Notes: generated by a model from the letters alone, not told the origin. A DNA stretch of 63,546 nucleotides from Streptomyces sp. ISL-36 (GCF_018614205.1 NZ_JAGGOS010000073.1:1-63546); one strand, 5' to 3'; counted from the first letter of the stretch, positions 50,755 to 60,749 are shown. A program made the numbers and translations.

Positions 50755-51513
50755 ATGACGACGACAACCGGGGCAGGATGGGCGACGGCGGTGCGTGCGC
50801 GGCTCGGGCTGGGCCGGCTGCTGCCGCTCGGCGAAGCGGCGGACGGCGCGTGGCTGGCGGAACGCGCCGCTCGGGCGGTGCTGCTGCGGGCCGCGACGGC
50901 GGTACGAGGCGTGGCGCCGGGACTGCTGCGCGTGGGACTCGCGGGCGGCGGGGCCGCTGGGGAAGCGCCCTTCCCCGTACCGCCGGGAGGGCTGCCGCCA
51001 GGGCCGTTGCGGATCACGGCGGAGTTCACGGCGACACCGGAGCGGCCGCTGCCGGTCCTGGCCGAAGAGGTACGTGAGGCTCTGTTCGCGGCGGCCGTGG
51101 CGGAGTTGGGGCTCATGGTCGTGGAGGTGGACCTGCGGGTGACGGGGCTCGTCGAGGAGCTGCCGGCGACGGGGCCCGCCGAGGGCGGGGACGGCTCATC
51201 GGACGCCCCGGTCTCCGCTCACCCGCCCGGGGGAACCTCGGCGACGGCGGAGGATCCGGCTTCGAAAAAGTCGGCCACGAAGGACCCGGCCGGCCTCGCC
51301 GCCCTCACGGTCGAGGGCGTGGCTGCCCTGACCGACGTCCTGGGCACCCCGGTGCACCGCGCCCCGGGCCTGCTCCGGGTGGAAGTGGCGGTGACCGCCG
51401 GACACCGCGCGCTGGACGTGGCCCGGAGCGTCCGCACAGCCGTGACGGCGACCGTGACCGCGACCGCCCCTGAGGCGACCGCGGTCACGGTCCTGGTGTC
51501 GGAGATCCGCTGA
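50755..51513 (+). CDS. Tandem Asp23-like protein, divergent from the Asp23 operon
   Basis: A 252-residue soluble protein. I know similar Streptomyces proteins only by the uninformative name 'nucleopolyhedrovirus P10 family'. Two Asp23-like halves can be seen: residues about 35-140 ('ERAARAVLLRAATAVRGVAPGLLRVGL' to 'LGLMVVEVDLRVTGLV') and 178-252 ('GLAALTVEGVAALTDVLGTPV' to 'AVTVLVSEIR'). They are joined by a low-complexity linker. The assignment is by pattern, not alignment. CAGGCT lies 4 nt before ATG 50755, so a leaderless mRNA is possible, though GGAG also precedes the start. Confidence 0.72.
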   Translation: MTTTTGAGWATAVRARLGLGRLLPLGEAADGAWLAERAARAVLLRAATAVRGVAPGLLRVGLAGGGAAGEAPFPVPPGGLPPGPLRITAEFTATPERPLPVLAEEVREALFAAAVAELGLMVVEVDLRVTGLVEELPATGPAEGGDGSSDAPVSAHPPGGTSATAEDPASKKSATKDPAGLAALTVEGVAALTDVLGTPVHRAPGLLRVEVAVTAGHRALDVARSVRTAVTATVTATAPEATAVTVLVSEIR

Positions 51514-51529
51514 CAGCGGGAGCGGGCGC

Positions 51530-52327
51530 TCAGTCGCCGAGGCCCGCCAGGTCGCGCAGTCGGCGGGCCTGGGCGGCGCGCTCGGCGGCGCGCTGGTCCT
51601 CGTAGGAGCGGCCCGAGACGCCCTGGAGCAGTGCCTTGGTCTCGATGACCGCGTCGCGCGGCGCGGCGAGCAGAGCGGCGCTCAAGTCGCGTACGGCCGC
51701 GTCGAGTTCGTCAGCGGGCACGGCGATGTTGGCGAGGCCGATGCGCTCGGCCTCCTCGGCGTGGACGAAGCGGCCCGTGGCGCAGATCTCCAGCGCGCGG
51801 GCGTAGCCCACGAGCGAGACGAGGGGGTGCGTGCCGGTGAGGTCCGGCACGAGCCCCAGGCTGGTCTCGCGCATGGCGAACTGCACGTCCTCGGCGACTA
51901 CCCGCAGGTCGCAGGCGAGGGCGAGCTGGAAGCCGGCACCGATGGCGTGCCCCTGGACGGCCGCGATCGACACGATGTCACGGCGGCGCCACCAGGTGAA
52001 CGCCTCCTGGTACTCCGCGATGACCGCGTCCAGGTCCTCGTCCGAACCGCGCGCCAGGTCCAGGAAGGACGGCTCTCCGTCGAAGCCCTCGGGCGTGAAC
52101 GCCTGCCGGTCGAGCCCGGCGGAGAAGGACGTGCCCTCGCCGCGCAGGACCACGATCCGCACGCTGCCCGGCAACGACCGTCCGGCTTCCGTCAACGCCC
52201 GCCACAGAGCGGGAGACTGGGCGTTGCGCTTCGCCGGGTTGGTCAGAGTCACCGTGGCAACGGCGTCCTCGACGGTGAGCCGTACACCGTCCTTGTCGAA
52301 CACGAGCACAGAGTCGAGCGAAGTCAT
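51530..52327 (-). CDS. Enoyl-CoA hydratase/isomerase family protein
   Basis: A 265-residue crotonase-fold protein. The oxyanion segments are 'GTSFSAGLDRQAF' and 'AVQGHAIGAGFQLALACDLRV'. At the position of the first catalytic Glu of hydratase (GGGCEL) there is Gln ('GAGFQL'), whereas the second (in 'RETSLGLVPD') is Glu. It may therefore be an isomerase or another crotonase activity. GGAGG lies 7 nt before the ATG. It is convergent with the tandem-Asp23 gene (16-bp gap). Confidence 0.9.
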   Translation of the reverse strand: MTSLDSVLVFDKDGVRLTVEDAVATVTLTNPAKRNAQSPALWRALTEAGRSLPGSVRIVVLRGEGTSFSAGLDRQAFTPEGFDGEPSFLDLARGSDEDLDAVIAEYQEAFTWWRRRDIVSIAAVQGHAIGAGFQLALACDLRVVAEDVQFAMRETSLGLVPDLTGTHPLVSLVGYARALEICATGRFVHAEEAERIGLANIAVPADELDAAVRDLSAALLAAPRDAVIETKALLQGVSGRSYEDQRAAERAAQARRLRDLAGLGD

Positions 52328-52404
52328 GGGGCGCCTCCGGTTCCGGTGCAGCACTGTGAGCGGTCGCAGTCAGCGGAACCGACTGCTAAGTGACTGCACA
52401 GTAA

Positions 52405-52436
52405 CCACCCGGTCGACCGCACGGCCGACCGGGTGG
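52405..52436 (-). terminator. Terminator after gbn
   Basis: An 11-bp perfect stem CCACCCGGTCG / CGACCGGGTGG with a 10-nt loop lies 42 nt beyond the gbn stop codon. Confidence 0.75.
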
Positions 52437-52478
52437 CCACCATGAGAACCGGTGGACCCGACGAACCGCGCCCCGATG

Positions 52479-52700
52479 TCAGGCCGAGGCTGCCTTCTTG
52501 CCCCGTGTCGCTCCGCCACGTCCACGCAGCGTGACTCCGGATTCACTGAGCATCCGGTGGACGAATCCGTAGGAGCGGCCGGTTTCCTCGGCCAGCGCCC
52601 GGATGCTCGCACCGGAGTCGTACTTCTTCTTCAGGTCTGCCGCGAGCTTGTCGCGCGCGGCGCCGGTCACCCGGCTGCCCTTCTTCAGAGTCTCGGCCAC
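52479..52700 (-). CDS. gbn: Gbn, GATC-binding nucleoid-associated protein
   Basis: A 73-residue basic protein with one helix-turn-helix ('SGASIRALAEETGRSYGFVHRMLSESGVTLRGRGGATRGKK'). It agrees in size, sequence and position, as I recall them, with SCO1839 (Gbn). That is a Streptomyces-specific nucleoid protein that binds GATC-containing sites and affects sporulation timing. GTG 52700 is preceded by GAGGAGG at 7 nt. It is monocistronic, with a 322-bp leader region on its 5' side and its own terminator. Confidence 0.92.
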   Translation of the reverse strand: MAETLKKGSRVTGAARDKLAADLKKKYDSGASIRALAEETGRSYGFVHRMLSESGVTLRGRGGATRGKKAASA

Positions 52701-53022
52701 CCGTGCCTCCTCATGGGAAGTGCGCTCTGGACTTCTCATGATCACCCCTCGCGGACGTCCTGGCCACCCATTCGACAAGGTCTGTGCCACGAGGTTCGCG
52801 AACAGGGAAGGCGTCGCCACGACCGGAATTGATGATTCCGGTCGACGCGGCACCGGCGCGGGGACGCCCGCGGACGCGAAGTGCCAGGTCAGAGCCCCAG
52901 CCGAGGAACGACGTCGGCGCGACCTCTGACGGAGGGATTCCGCAGGGGCCGCGCCGGGGGTATGAGACGCCCTCACCCAGATGATGGATCACCCATGAGC
53001 CGAATGATCCATACCGAGATGA
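52701..53022 (-). other. 322-bp gbn upstream region with GATC sites and hairpins
   Basis: This gene-free stretch separates gbn from the ABC-F gene. It contains GATC at 52740, 52987, 53006 and, at the edge, 53021. It also holds a 10-bp perfect hairpin (CGACCGGAAT / ATTCCGGTCG, 52820-52844) and a second stem (GTCAGAG 52888-52894 with CTCTGAC 52924-52930). A promoter is not evident by eye. Confidence 0.7.
52820..52844 (-). repeat. Perfect 10-bp hairpin in the gbn leader
   Basis: CGACCGGAAT and ATTCCGGTCG enclose a 5-nt loop and have no T tract on either side, which argues against a plain terminator. It may be an mRNA structure or a binding site. Confidence 0.65.
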
Positions 53023-54621
<1,599 letters not shown>

Positions 54622-54872
54622 GGACAGACTCCAGGGCGGGTTTGGACGGCGGAAGGGCTCTCGGGCGGTTCGACGCCGCTAGTGCGCGAGGAGAATGGCC
54701 ACGCGGCCAGTCTAACGGGCCCCTGCAACTGCTTTTCGGCCATGCCCGCCCGGGCGGGCGGATCGAGGCATTTCCCACACTCCTGGCAAAAGGGGCGAGG
54801 GATGCCGGATTCCCTGATACTCGGCGCAGGGCGGCGGCCTCCGCCGCGGCGACGACGCGAGGGTGGTTGCCC

Positions 54873-55763
54873 ATGCAGTTCGACGACGACGCCGGCCTGG
54901 ACACCTCGGAGGTACGGGACGTCCGCGGCAGCCGCGTCCCCGGCGGCAGGGCCACCATCGGCGGCGGCATCGTCGGCCTCATCGCGCTGGTCCTCGGGGT
55001 CTTCTTCGGGGTCGGCCCCGAGCAGCTGGGGCTCTCCTCCGGTGACCCGGAGCCCGCGACGACCGCCTCCTCGGCGGCCCAGGTGGAGCGGACCTGCCGG
55101 ACCGGCGCGGACGCGAACACCCGCGAGGACTGCCGGATCGTGGCCGTCGTCAACAGCGTGCAGGACTTCTGGCGGGCGGAGTACGGACGCCGGGGCGGCC
55201 AGTACGGCGACGCGCGCACGGTGATGTTCACCGACCGGACCACCACCGCCTGCGGCTCGGCCACCTCGGCGGTCGGGCCGTTCTACTGTCCCGGCGACCA
55301 CCAGGTCTATCTGGACCTCGGGTTCTTCCAGGAGCTGCGGACCACCTTCGGGGCGAGCGGCGGCCCGTTCGCGCAGGCGTACGTGGTGGCGCACGAGTAC
55401 GGCCACCACGTCCAGAACATGATGGGCACGCTCGCCCGCTCGCAGGACGGGCGGCAGGGCGCCGACTCCGACGCCGTACGGGTCGAGCTCCAGGCGGACT
55501 GCTACGCCGGCGTCTGGGCACACCACGCGACGACCACACCGGACGAGAAGACGGGACGGCCGCTGCTGACGAAGCTGACGGACGCCGACATCCGCGAGGG
55601 CCTGGACGCGGCGGCCGCGGTGGGCGACGACCGGATCCAGGAGAGGTTCCAGGGGCGGGTGACGCCCGAGAACTGGACGCACGGCTCGGCGCAGCAGCGC
55701 CGGCAGTGGTTCTCGCAGGGCTTCGAGACGGGCGACATGGCCCGGTGCGACACCTTCCGATGA
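54873..55763 (+). CDS. Neutral zinc metallopeptidase (YpfJ/KPN_02809 family)
   Basis: A 296-residue protein with a single N-terminal transmembrane helix ('GGGIVGLIALVLGVFFGVGPEQL', about 30-53). The extracytoplasmic domain holds the zinc motif H174-E175-x2-H177/H178 ('AHEYGHHVQNMMG') and 'VELQADCYAGVWAHH', where the downstream Glu/Asp are probable ligands. The substrate is unknown. ATG 54873 has GAGGGTGG upstream. The 251-bp gap before it holds the divergent promoters. Confidence 0.93.
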   Translation: MQFDDDAGLDTSEVRDVRGSRVPGGRATIGGGIVGLIALVLGVFFGVGPEQLGLSSGDPEPATTASSAAQVERTCRTGADANTREDCRIVAVVNSVQDFWRAEYGRRGGQYGDARTVMFTDRTTTACGSATSAVGPFYCPGDHQVYLDLGFFQELRTTFGASGGPFAQAYVVAHEYGHHVQNMMGTLARSQDGRQGADSDAVRVELQADCYAGVWAHHATTTPDEKTGRPLLTKLTDADIREGLDAAAAVGDDRIQERFQGRVTPENWTHGSAQQRRQWFSQGFETGDMARCDTFR

Positions 55764-55834
55764 TTGTCGGCGGCGACTGCCAGACTGAGACCCAGGTCAC
55801 ATTCCGACGTGACGAGCGAGAAGGAGTGATCGGG

Positions 55835-56236
55835 ATGGCTGGGGCACCCCATATCTGTCCGACCCTGAGGTACGACGACGCGAAGGCGGCGATCAAGCTG
55901 CTCACGGAGGCGTTCGGCTTCACCGGCACCGCGGTGTACGAGGGCGAGGACGGCCTGGTCCTGCACGCCGAGCTGTCGTACGGGAACGGCATGGTGATGC
56001 TCGGGAGCAAGGGCACCGGCAGCGAGTTCGACAAGCTGATGGCGGGCGCGGGACCGGTCGGGGTGTTCGTCCACGTGGACGACGTGGACGAACACCATGC
56101 GCGGGCCGCGCAGCACGGGGTCGAGATCGTGATGCCGCCCACGGACCAGGACTACGGCTCGCGGGAGTACATGGCACGGGACACCGAGGGCAACATCTGG
56201 AGCTTCGGGACGTACACCCCCGGCGCCGCGGAGTAG
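55835..56236 (+). CDS. VOC-family (glyoxalase/bleomycin-resistance fold) protein
   Basis: A 133-residue protein of the vicinal-oxygen-chelate fold. It begins 'HICPTLRYDDAKAAIKLLTEAFGF' and contains 'GPVGVFVHVDDVDEHHARA' and 'DYGSREYMARDTEGNIWSFGTY', as in PhnB-like or YdeE-like proteins. A metal-binding Glu or His set is not obvious. AAGGAG lies 8 nt before ATG 55835. It is 71 nt behind the metallopeptidase. Confidence 0.9.
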   Translation: MAGAPHICPTLRYDDAKAAIKLLTEAFGFTGTAVYEGEDGLVLHAELSYGNGMVMLGSKGTGSEFDKLMAGAGPVGVFVHVDDVDEHHARAAQHGVEIVMPPTDQDYGSREYMARDTEGNIWSFGTYTPGAAE

Positions 56237-56255
56237 CGGGTCGCCGGAAGGGGCG

Positions 56256-57641
56256 TCACGATCCCCCGGTGTGGACCTGGAAGGCCGCCCGGCGGACGGC
56301 CTTGGCGAGGGCGGGGTCGGGGTGGGCGGCGGCGAGGGCCACCAGCACCTGGACCGTGCGGGGGTGGCCGACGGCCCGGACCTCGTCGAGCAGGGCCGGG
56401 ACGGTGCCCTGGACGGCGGAGTCGAGATGCCGGACGAGCAGCGCGCTCTCGCCGTGGTCGGCGACGGCCGCGGCGGTGTCGACCCACAGCCAGGTGGCCT
56501 CCTCGCGGGTGAGCACGTCCGGGGCGTCGTCGGGATCGGCGCCGTCGTACTCGGCCAGCCAGAGCAGGGCGTACGGGCGGAGCGAGGCCTCCTCGGCGGC
56601 GGCCCGGACCTCCGCCTCCGCCGGGGCGCCGACGACGCGGAGCGCTTCGAAGGCGAGGCCGCGCAGCAGGGCGTCCTCGCCCCGGGCGACGGCGAGGAGT
56701 TCGGTGACCGCGCTGGAGAGGGTGCGGGCGGCGAGCCAGGCGCGGTACTCGTCGCGGGCCGGGCCGGGCGTGAGGCGGGCGCAGCCGCGCAGCATGTCCT
56801 CGGCGGACTGCTCGATGTTGCCCGCCGGGCTCTGGGCGGCGACGCAGATCTGCTCCAGCTTGACCCAGACCGCCCAGTTGCCGAGCGGGGTCAGGGTGGC
56901 CTGGCCGCCGTCCGGACCCTCGCCGAGGGTCAGCGCTCCGACGGCGGCGAGTCCCTCCAGGGCCCAGTCGAGGAGGGCGGAGAGCCCGTCGGTGCCGGGG
57001 TCGGCCGGGGCGGCCTCGGCCGCGGAGCCCTGGAGGGGAACCTCGCAGCGCTCCTCGCGCAGCTCCTCGACCCGCTGCCGGAGCAGGTCGAGGAGGGCGG
57101 GGACGACCACGGGGCCGGCGGAGAGCTGGAGCAGGGAGAGCACCTGGGGGACGGCCTCGACGACCTCGGCGACGGCGCTGGGGGCGACGTCCTCGGGGGC
57201 GGGGTGGACCAGGGACCAGGCGTCGAACAGGGCGACCCAGCCGCGCAGTACGGCGGAGTCGTCACGGTCCCAGGCGTGCAGGCGCCAGCCGGGGCGGGCG
57301 GTGTCGCCGTGGAGTTCGACGAGTCCGGCGAGGCGGGCGCGGTCCCAGCCGGCCCGGACCTGGTCGGGCGTCAGGTCGAGGGCGGCGGCGGCCCGTTCCT
57401 GGGTGGCGACGGCCTCGGGGCCGGCCGCCGGCGAGATTCCGGCGCCGCGGTCGACGGCGGCCCAACGGGCGATCCGTACGGCGTCGGCGAGGACGATCCG
57501 TGCGTGTCGGGCCAGTTCCGCGCGGGGCGGGGTGCCCTCCGGCGGCCGCGGCGCGGGCCGGTTGCGCCGGGTCGTCACGGCCCGCCGGGCGGTGGCGAGT
57601 GCCCGCGGACGGACGAGTCGGAGTCTGGAGTTGCGCGCCAT
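56256..57641 (-). CDS. Hypothetical protein with HEAT-like helical repeats
   Basis: A 461-residue soluble protein. The N-terminal Arg-rich segment ('MARNSRLRLVRPRALATARRAVTTRRNRP') is followed by an all-helical protein. C-terminal repeats such as 'LLRGLAFEALRVVG', 'VPALLDEVRAVGHPRTVQVLVALAAAHPDPALAKAVRRAAFQ' resemble HEAT units. There are no catalytic motifs that I recognise. ATG 57641 is supported by the Arg-rich start typical of this family in Streptomyces. The function is unknown. Confidence 0.78.
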   Translation of the reverse strand: MARNSRLRLVRPRALATARRAVTTRRNRPAPRPPEGTPPRAELARHARIVLADAVRIARWAAVDRGAGISPAAGPEAVATQERAAAALDLTPDQVRAGWDRARLAGLVELHGDTARPGWRLHAWDRDDSAVLRGWVALFDAWSLVHPAPEDVAPSAVAEVVEAVPQVLSLLQLSAGPVVVPALLDLLRQRVEELREERCEVPLQGSAAEAAPADPGTDGLSALLDWALEGLAAVGALTLGEGPDGGQATLTPLGNWAVWVKLEQICVAAQSPAGNIEQSAEDMLRGCARLTPGPARDEYRAWLAARTLSSAVTELLAVARGEDALLRGLAFEALRVVGAPAEAEVRAAAEEASLRPYALLWLAEYDGADPDDAPDVLTREEATWLWVDTAAAVADHGESALLVRHLDSAVQGTVPALLDEVRAVGHPRTVQVLVALAAAHPDPALAKAVRRAAFQVHTGGS

Positions 57642-57756
57642 TTGCTCATCAGGCTTTCGAGACGTCACGGGGGCAGTCTTCCCGCTGACGGCCCGAAAGC
57701 CCAATCGGAATCGGGATCACCGTCACACCCGCCGGTACGGGTGGCTCCGTAGCGGG

Positions 57757-58884
57757 CTAGAGGAGGGGGGTGAGGAAGCGCCGCAGCGACTCTTCGTAGC
57801 GGACCGGGTCGGCGTTCCACATCGAGGCGTGCGGGGCGCCGTGGACCGCGTGCAGGGTGACGAGGTCCGGGCGGCGGGCGGCGAGCTCCACGGACCGCTC
57901 CCAGGGCGCGATGGTGTCGTCGGGGCCGTGGAAGACGAGCGTCGGCACGCGCAGGGCGGCCGGGTCGACAACCTCGCGGAGCCGGTCGCCGTACATCCCG
58001 GTCCTGCCCTGGGCCGCGCGGACGGCGAGCGGCAGCAGCGGGCCGGGGACCCGGCGGGCGGCGGCGAGGTTGCGCAGGGTGGCCTCCCGGTCGAGGACCG
58101 GGGAGTCCAGGACGAGGCCGCGGATCACGTCCCGTACGCCGGAGTCGGCGGCGGCGCGCAGGACCATCGCGCCGCCGGTGCCCCAGCCGTGCAGGACGAC
58201 GTCCGCGGCGCCCCTGCGGACGGCGTAGCGGATGGCGGCGTCGACGTCGCGCCACTCGGAGTCGCCGAGGTGGCCGAGGCCGTCCGGGGTCGGCGGCGCG
58301 CCCTGGTCGCCCCGGTAGGAGAGACAGAGGACGGGGATCTGCCGCCGGGCCAGGAAGGGGACGAGGTTGAGGGTGTGCCGGCGGGTGGTGCCGAGGCCGT
58401 GCACGGCGATCACCCAGGTGGGGCGCGGGCCGGGCACGAGCCAGGCCGGCAGGGTGCCGAGTTCGCCGGGGATCTCGACGTCCTGGTGGTCGAGGCCGAG
58501 GGCGGTGAGCGGGGTGCCGCTGTGCAGCTCGGGGGTGAGCCGGACCCGGGCGCCGGGCTCCGGTGTTCCCTGCTCGACGCGTTCGAGACGGCGCACGACG
58601 GTGTCGGCGGTGTGCGGGACCCGGTCGAGGACGGGCCCGACGACCGCGTGGAGGTCGGGCCCCTCGATCCCGTACGTGCCGGGGCGCAGGGAGGCGAGGC
58701 TCCGGGTCAGGGTGACCCGGCCGGGTTCCGCGGCGTGCACGGTGAGCCGGGGGTCGCCCGGCAGGGGCCGTCCGGACGGCACCCGCAGGGCGGCGTCGCT
58801 GGCGTACCGGCCGGCCGCGACCGCGGCCGCGCCGACACCGAGCAGAGTGGTGACGGCCGCTGCCGTCGCTGTAGCCGGGCGCAC
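57757..58884 (-). CDS. Alpha/beta hydrolase with N-terminal membrane anchor
   Basis: A 375-residue protein. An N-terminal helix ('AAAVTTLLGVGAAAVAAGRYA') anchors or exports it. The hydrolase fold shows 'VIAVHGLGTTRRHTLN', a nucleophile-elbow-like 'LHGWGTGGAMVL' in which the usual Ser is replaced by Thr (G-W-G-T-G-G), and 'LVFHGPDDTIAPW' and 'HGAPHASMW' for Asp and His. The odd elbow means catalysis must be checked. GTG 58884 is chosen; GTG 58920 (GGAGG 11 nt upstream) is an alternative. It diverges from pitH2 across a 348-bp gap. Confidence 0.82.
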   Translation of the reverse strand: MRPATATAAAVTTLLGVGAAAVAAGRYASDAALRVPSGRPLPGDPRLTVHAAEPGRVTLTRSLASLRPGTYGIEGPDLHAVVGPVLDRVPHTADTVVRRLERVEQGTPEPGARVRLTPELHSGTPLTALGLDHQDVEIPGELGTLPAWLVPGPRPTWVIAVHGLGTTRRHTLNLVPFLARRQIPVLCLSYRGDQGAPPTPDGLGHLGDSEWRDVDAAIRYAVRRGAADVVLHGWGTGGAMVLRAAADSGVRDVIRGLVLDSPVLDREATLRNLAAARRVPGPLLPLAVRAAQGRTGMYGDRLREVVDPAALRVPTLVFHGPDDTIAPWERSVELAARRPDLVTLHAVHGAPHASMWNADPVRYEESLRRFLTPLL

Positions 58885-59232
58885 TGTCCCAGTGTCGGCA
58901 GGACGGCGCCGGAGTGCCACCGGACGGTCGCCCTCCGGGGTGACGTGGATCTCCTTCGGGCGTCGCCCGATCGGCTGGCGTGTCCAGTGGGTGACACGGG
59001 GCGGGACGGGCGAAAGTGGCCCATGTCGTCTCCGACCCGGAACGGCCCGGACCACCGGGGGTGGCACGGGGTCGCACGGGGACCGCATCGTGGACAGACG
59101 GCCCCCCGAGCCGGTAAGCGGAATGTGCGGACCCTGGATCGGGTCACCGCACCGCCCGGCCCAGTTCACCTTCCGTTCACTCAGGTTGCCTACGTTCGAC
59201 CCGCCACTGACGTCAAACGATTGCCTGGGTAA
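58885..59232. other. 348-bp divergent intergenic region, hydrolase versus pitH2
   Basis: No gene is supported. The region holds a PHO-box-like repeat (59164-59185), the presumed pitH2 promoter and the upstream region of the hydrolase. An AAGGAG at about 58950 (minus strand) is followed by GTC rather than a start codon. Confidence 0.6.
59164..59185 (+). promoter_or_regulatory. PHO box (PhoP-binding direct repeats) upstream of pitH2
   Basis: Two adjacent 11-bp units, GTTCACCTTCC (59164-59174) and GTTCACTCAGG (59175-59185), match the Streptomyces PHO-box form with conserved GTTCACC. A degenerate third unit may follow. It lies 47 bp before the pitH2 ATG and suggests control by PhoR-PhoP under phosphate limitation. 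Confidence 0.75.
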
Positions 59233-60498
59233 ATGGAACACATCACGCTGCTGCTCGCGATTGTGGTCGTGACAGCTCTCGTGTTCGATTTCACGAACGG
59301 TTTCCACGACACCGCCAACGCGATGGCGACGACCATCTCGACCGGCGCTCTCAAGCCCAAGACGGCGGTGGCCATGTCCGCCGTGCTCAACCTGGTCGGC
59401 GCGTTCCTGTCCGTGGAGGTCGCCAAGACGATCTCCGGCGGGATCATCAACGAACAGGGCATTCGTACGGAAGTGATCTTCGCGGCGCTCGTCGGCGCCA
59501 TCCTGTGGAATCTGCTGACCTGGTTGGTCGGCCTGCCGTCGAGCTCCTCCCACGCCCTCTTCGGCGGACTCATCGGCGCGGCCGTGATGTCGGCGGGCTG
59601 GTCGGCCGTCAACGGTTCGACCATCATCACCAAGGTGCTCATCCCCGCGGTCGCCGCGCCGATCGTCGCCGGCCTCGCCGCGATGGCGGCCACCCGGCTG
59701 ACGTACATGATCGGCTCCCGGACCGAGGCGAAGCACACGGCCAAGGGCTACCGGGCCGGGCAGATCGCCTCCGCCGGTCTGGTCTCCCTCGCCCACGGCA
59801 CCAACGACGCGCAGAAGACCATGGGTGTCATCACCCTGGCCCTGGTCACCGGCGGCGTCCTCGTCCCCGGCTCCAACCCCCCGATGTGGGTCGTCGTCTC
59901 CGCCGGTGTCGCCATCGCGCTCGGCACCTACCTCGGCGGCTGGCGCATCATCCGGACCATGGGCAAGGGCCTCACCGACCTCCAGCCGCAGCAGGGTTTC
60001 GCCGCCCAGACCAGTGCGGCCACGGTCATCCTGGCCTCCTCGAACCTGGGCTTCTCCCTCTCCACCACCCAGTCCTGCTCGGGTGCCGTGATGGGCGCGG
60101 GCCTCGGCCGCAAGGGCGGTGTCGTCCGCTGGTCGACCGCCACCCGGATGTTCGTCGCCTGGGGCCTGACCCTGCCCGCCGCGGGTCTGGTCGCCGCCGG
60201 CGCCGAGTTCCTCACCAAGCAGGGCCCCTGGGGCATCGCCGCCGTCGCCGTCCTGCTGGTCGCCGGCTCCGGCGTCATCTGGTCGCTGTCCCGCCGCAAG
60301 CCGGTCGACCACCACAACGTCACGGACGACGACCTCGACGGGGAGGCCGAACCCGCGGGGGTCGTCACCACCGCCATCGCGGCCGTCACCCCGCCGCCCA
60401 TCGGCACCCTCGGCACCCTCACCGACGACCTGAAGACCACCATTCCGTCGCCGGCACCGACCGACCCGACGGCCCCCACCGCGCCGGCAACGGTGTAA
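59233..60498 (+). CDS. pitH2: Low-affinity inorganic phosphate transporter (Pit family)
   Basis: A 421-residue polytopic protein of the Pit family. The two inverted-repeat signatures are 'FTNGFHDTANAMATTISTGALKP' and 'LAHGTNDAQKTMGVITLALV'. A Ser-rich loop 'LPSSSSHALFGGL' and a C-terminal polar tail follow. The gene symbol is based on remembered synteny with S. coelicolor SCO1845. Translation starts at ATG 59233, with only GGGT before it. A PHO box lies upstream and a 73-residue membrane partner follows by 9 nt. Confidence 0.92.
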   Translation: MEHITLLLAIVVVTALVFDFTNGFHDTANAMATTISTGALKPKTAVAMSAVLNLVGAFLSVEVAKTISGGIINEQGIRTEVIFAALVGAILWNLLTWLVGLPSSSSHALFGGLIGAAVMSAGWSAVNGSTIITKVLIPAVAAPIVAGLAAMAATRLTYMIGSRTEAKHTAKGYRAGQIASAGLVSLAHGTNDAQKTMGVITLALVTGGVLVPGSNPPMWVVVSAGVAIALGTYLGGWRIIRTMGKGLTDLQPQQGFAAQTSAATVILASSNLGFSLSTTQSCSGAVMGAGLGRKGGVVRWSTATRMFVAWGLTLPAAGLVAAGAEFLTKQGPWGIAAVAVLLVAGSGVIWSLSRRKPVDHHNVTDDDLDGEAEPAGVVTTAIAAVTPPPIGTLGTLTDDLKTTIPSPAPTDPTAPTAPATV

Positions 60499-60507
60499 GG
60501 AACGCAC

Positions 60508-60729
60508 ATGAAGATCGACTGGGCAGCTCTCGGCTCCGTCTTCGGAGTCAGCCTCGTGGCGACCGTCGCCCTCGTGGGCCTCTTCACCCTCGGCATCGTC
60601 GGCCTCTCCAAGCAGGAGCAGGCCGCGAGCGGGGGAGGCTCCGCCGTCCTGGCGCGCACCGGCGCGTACGCCTGCTTCGCGCTGTGCGCGGCGGCCGTCG
60701 CGTACGGCATCTATCTGATCGTCGTCTGA
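60508..60729 (+). CDS. Small two-helix membrane protein co-expressed with pitH2
   Basis: A 73-residue protein with two hydrophobic helices ('GSVFGVSLVATVALVGLFTLGIVGL' and 'GAYACFALCAAAVAYGIYLIVV') joined by a short polar loop. AAGGA lies 6 nt before the ATG, and the gap to pitH2 is 9 nt. It is probably a phosphate-transport accessory protein; I know no function for the family. The transcript ends at the terminator at 60750. Confidence 0.82.
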   Translation: MKIDWAALGSVFGVSLVATVALVGLFTLGIVGLSKQEQAASGGGSAVLARTGAYACFALCAAAVAYGIYLIVV

Positions 60730-60749
60730 CCGATCACCCGGCTCACCCA

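Noticed and set aside
52784..52984. A 66-codon plus-strand open frame upstream of gbn
   Set aside because: It contains the perfect hairpin and has no ribosome site or family similarity, so the region is better explained as a leader.
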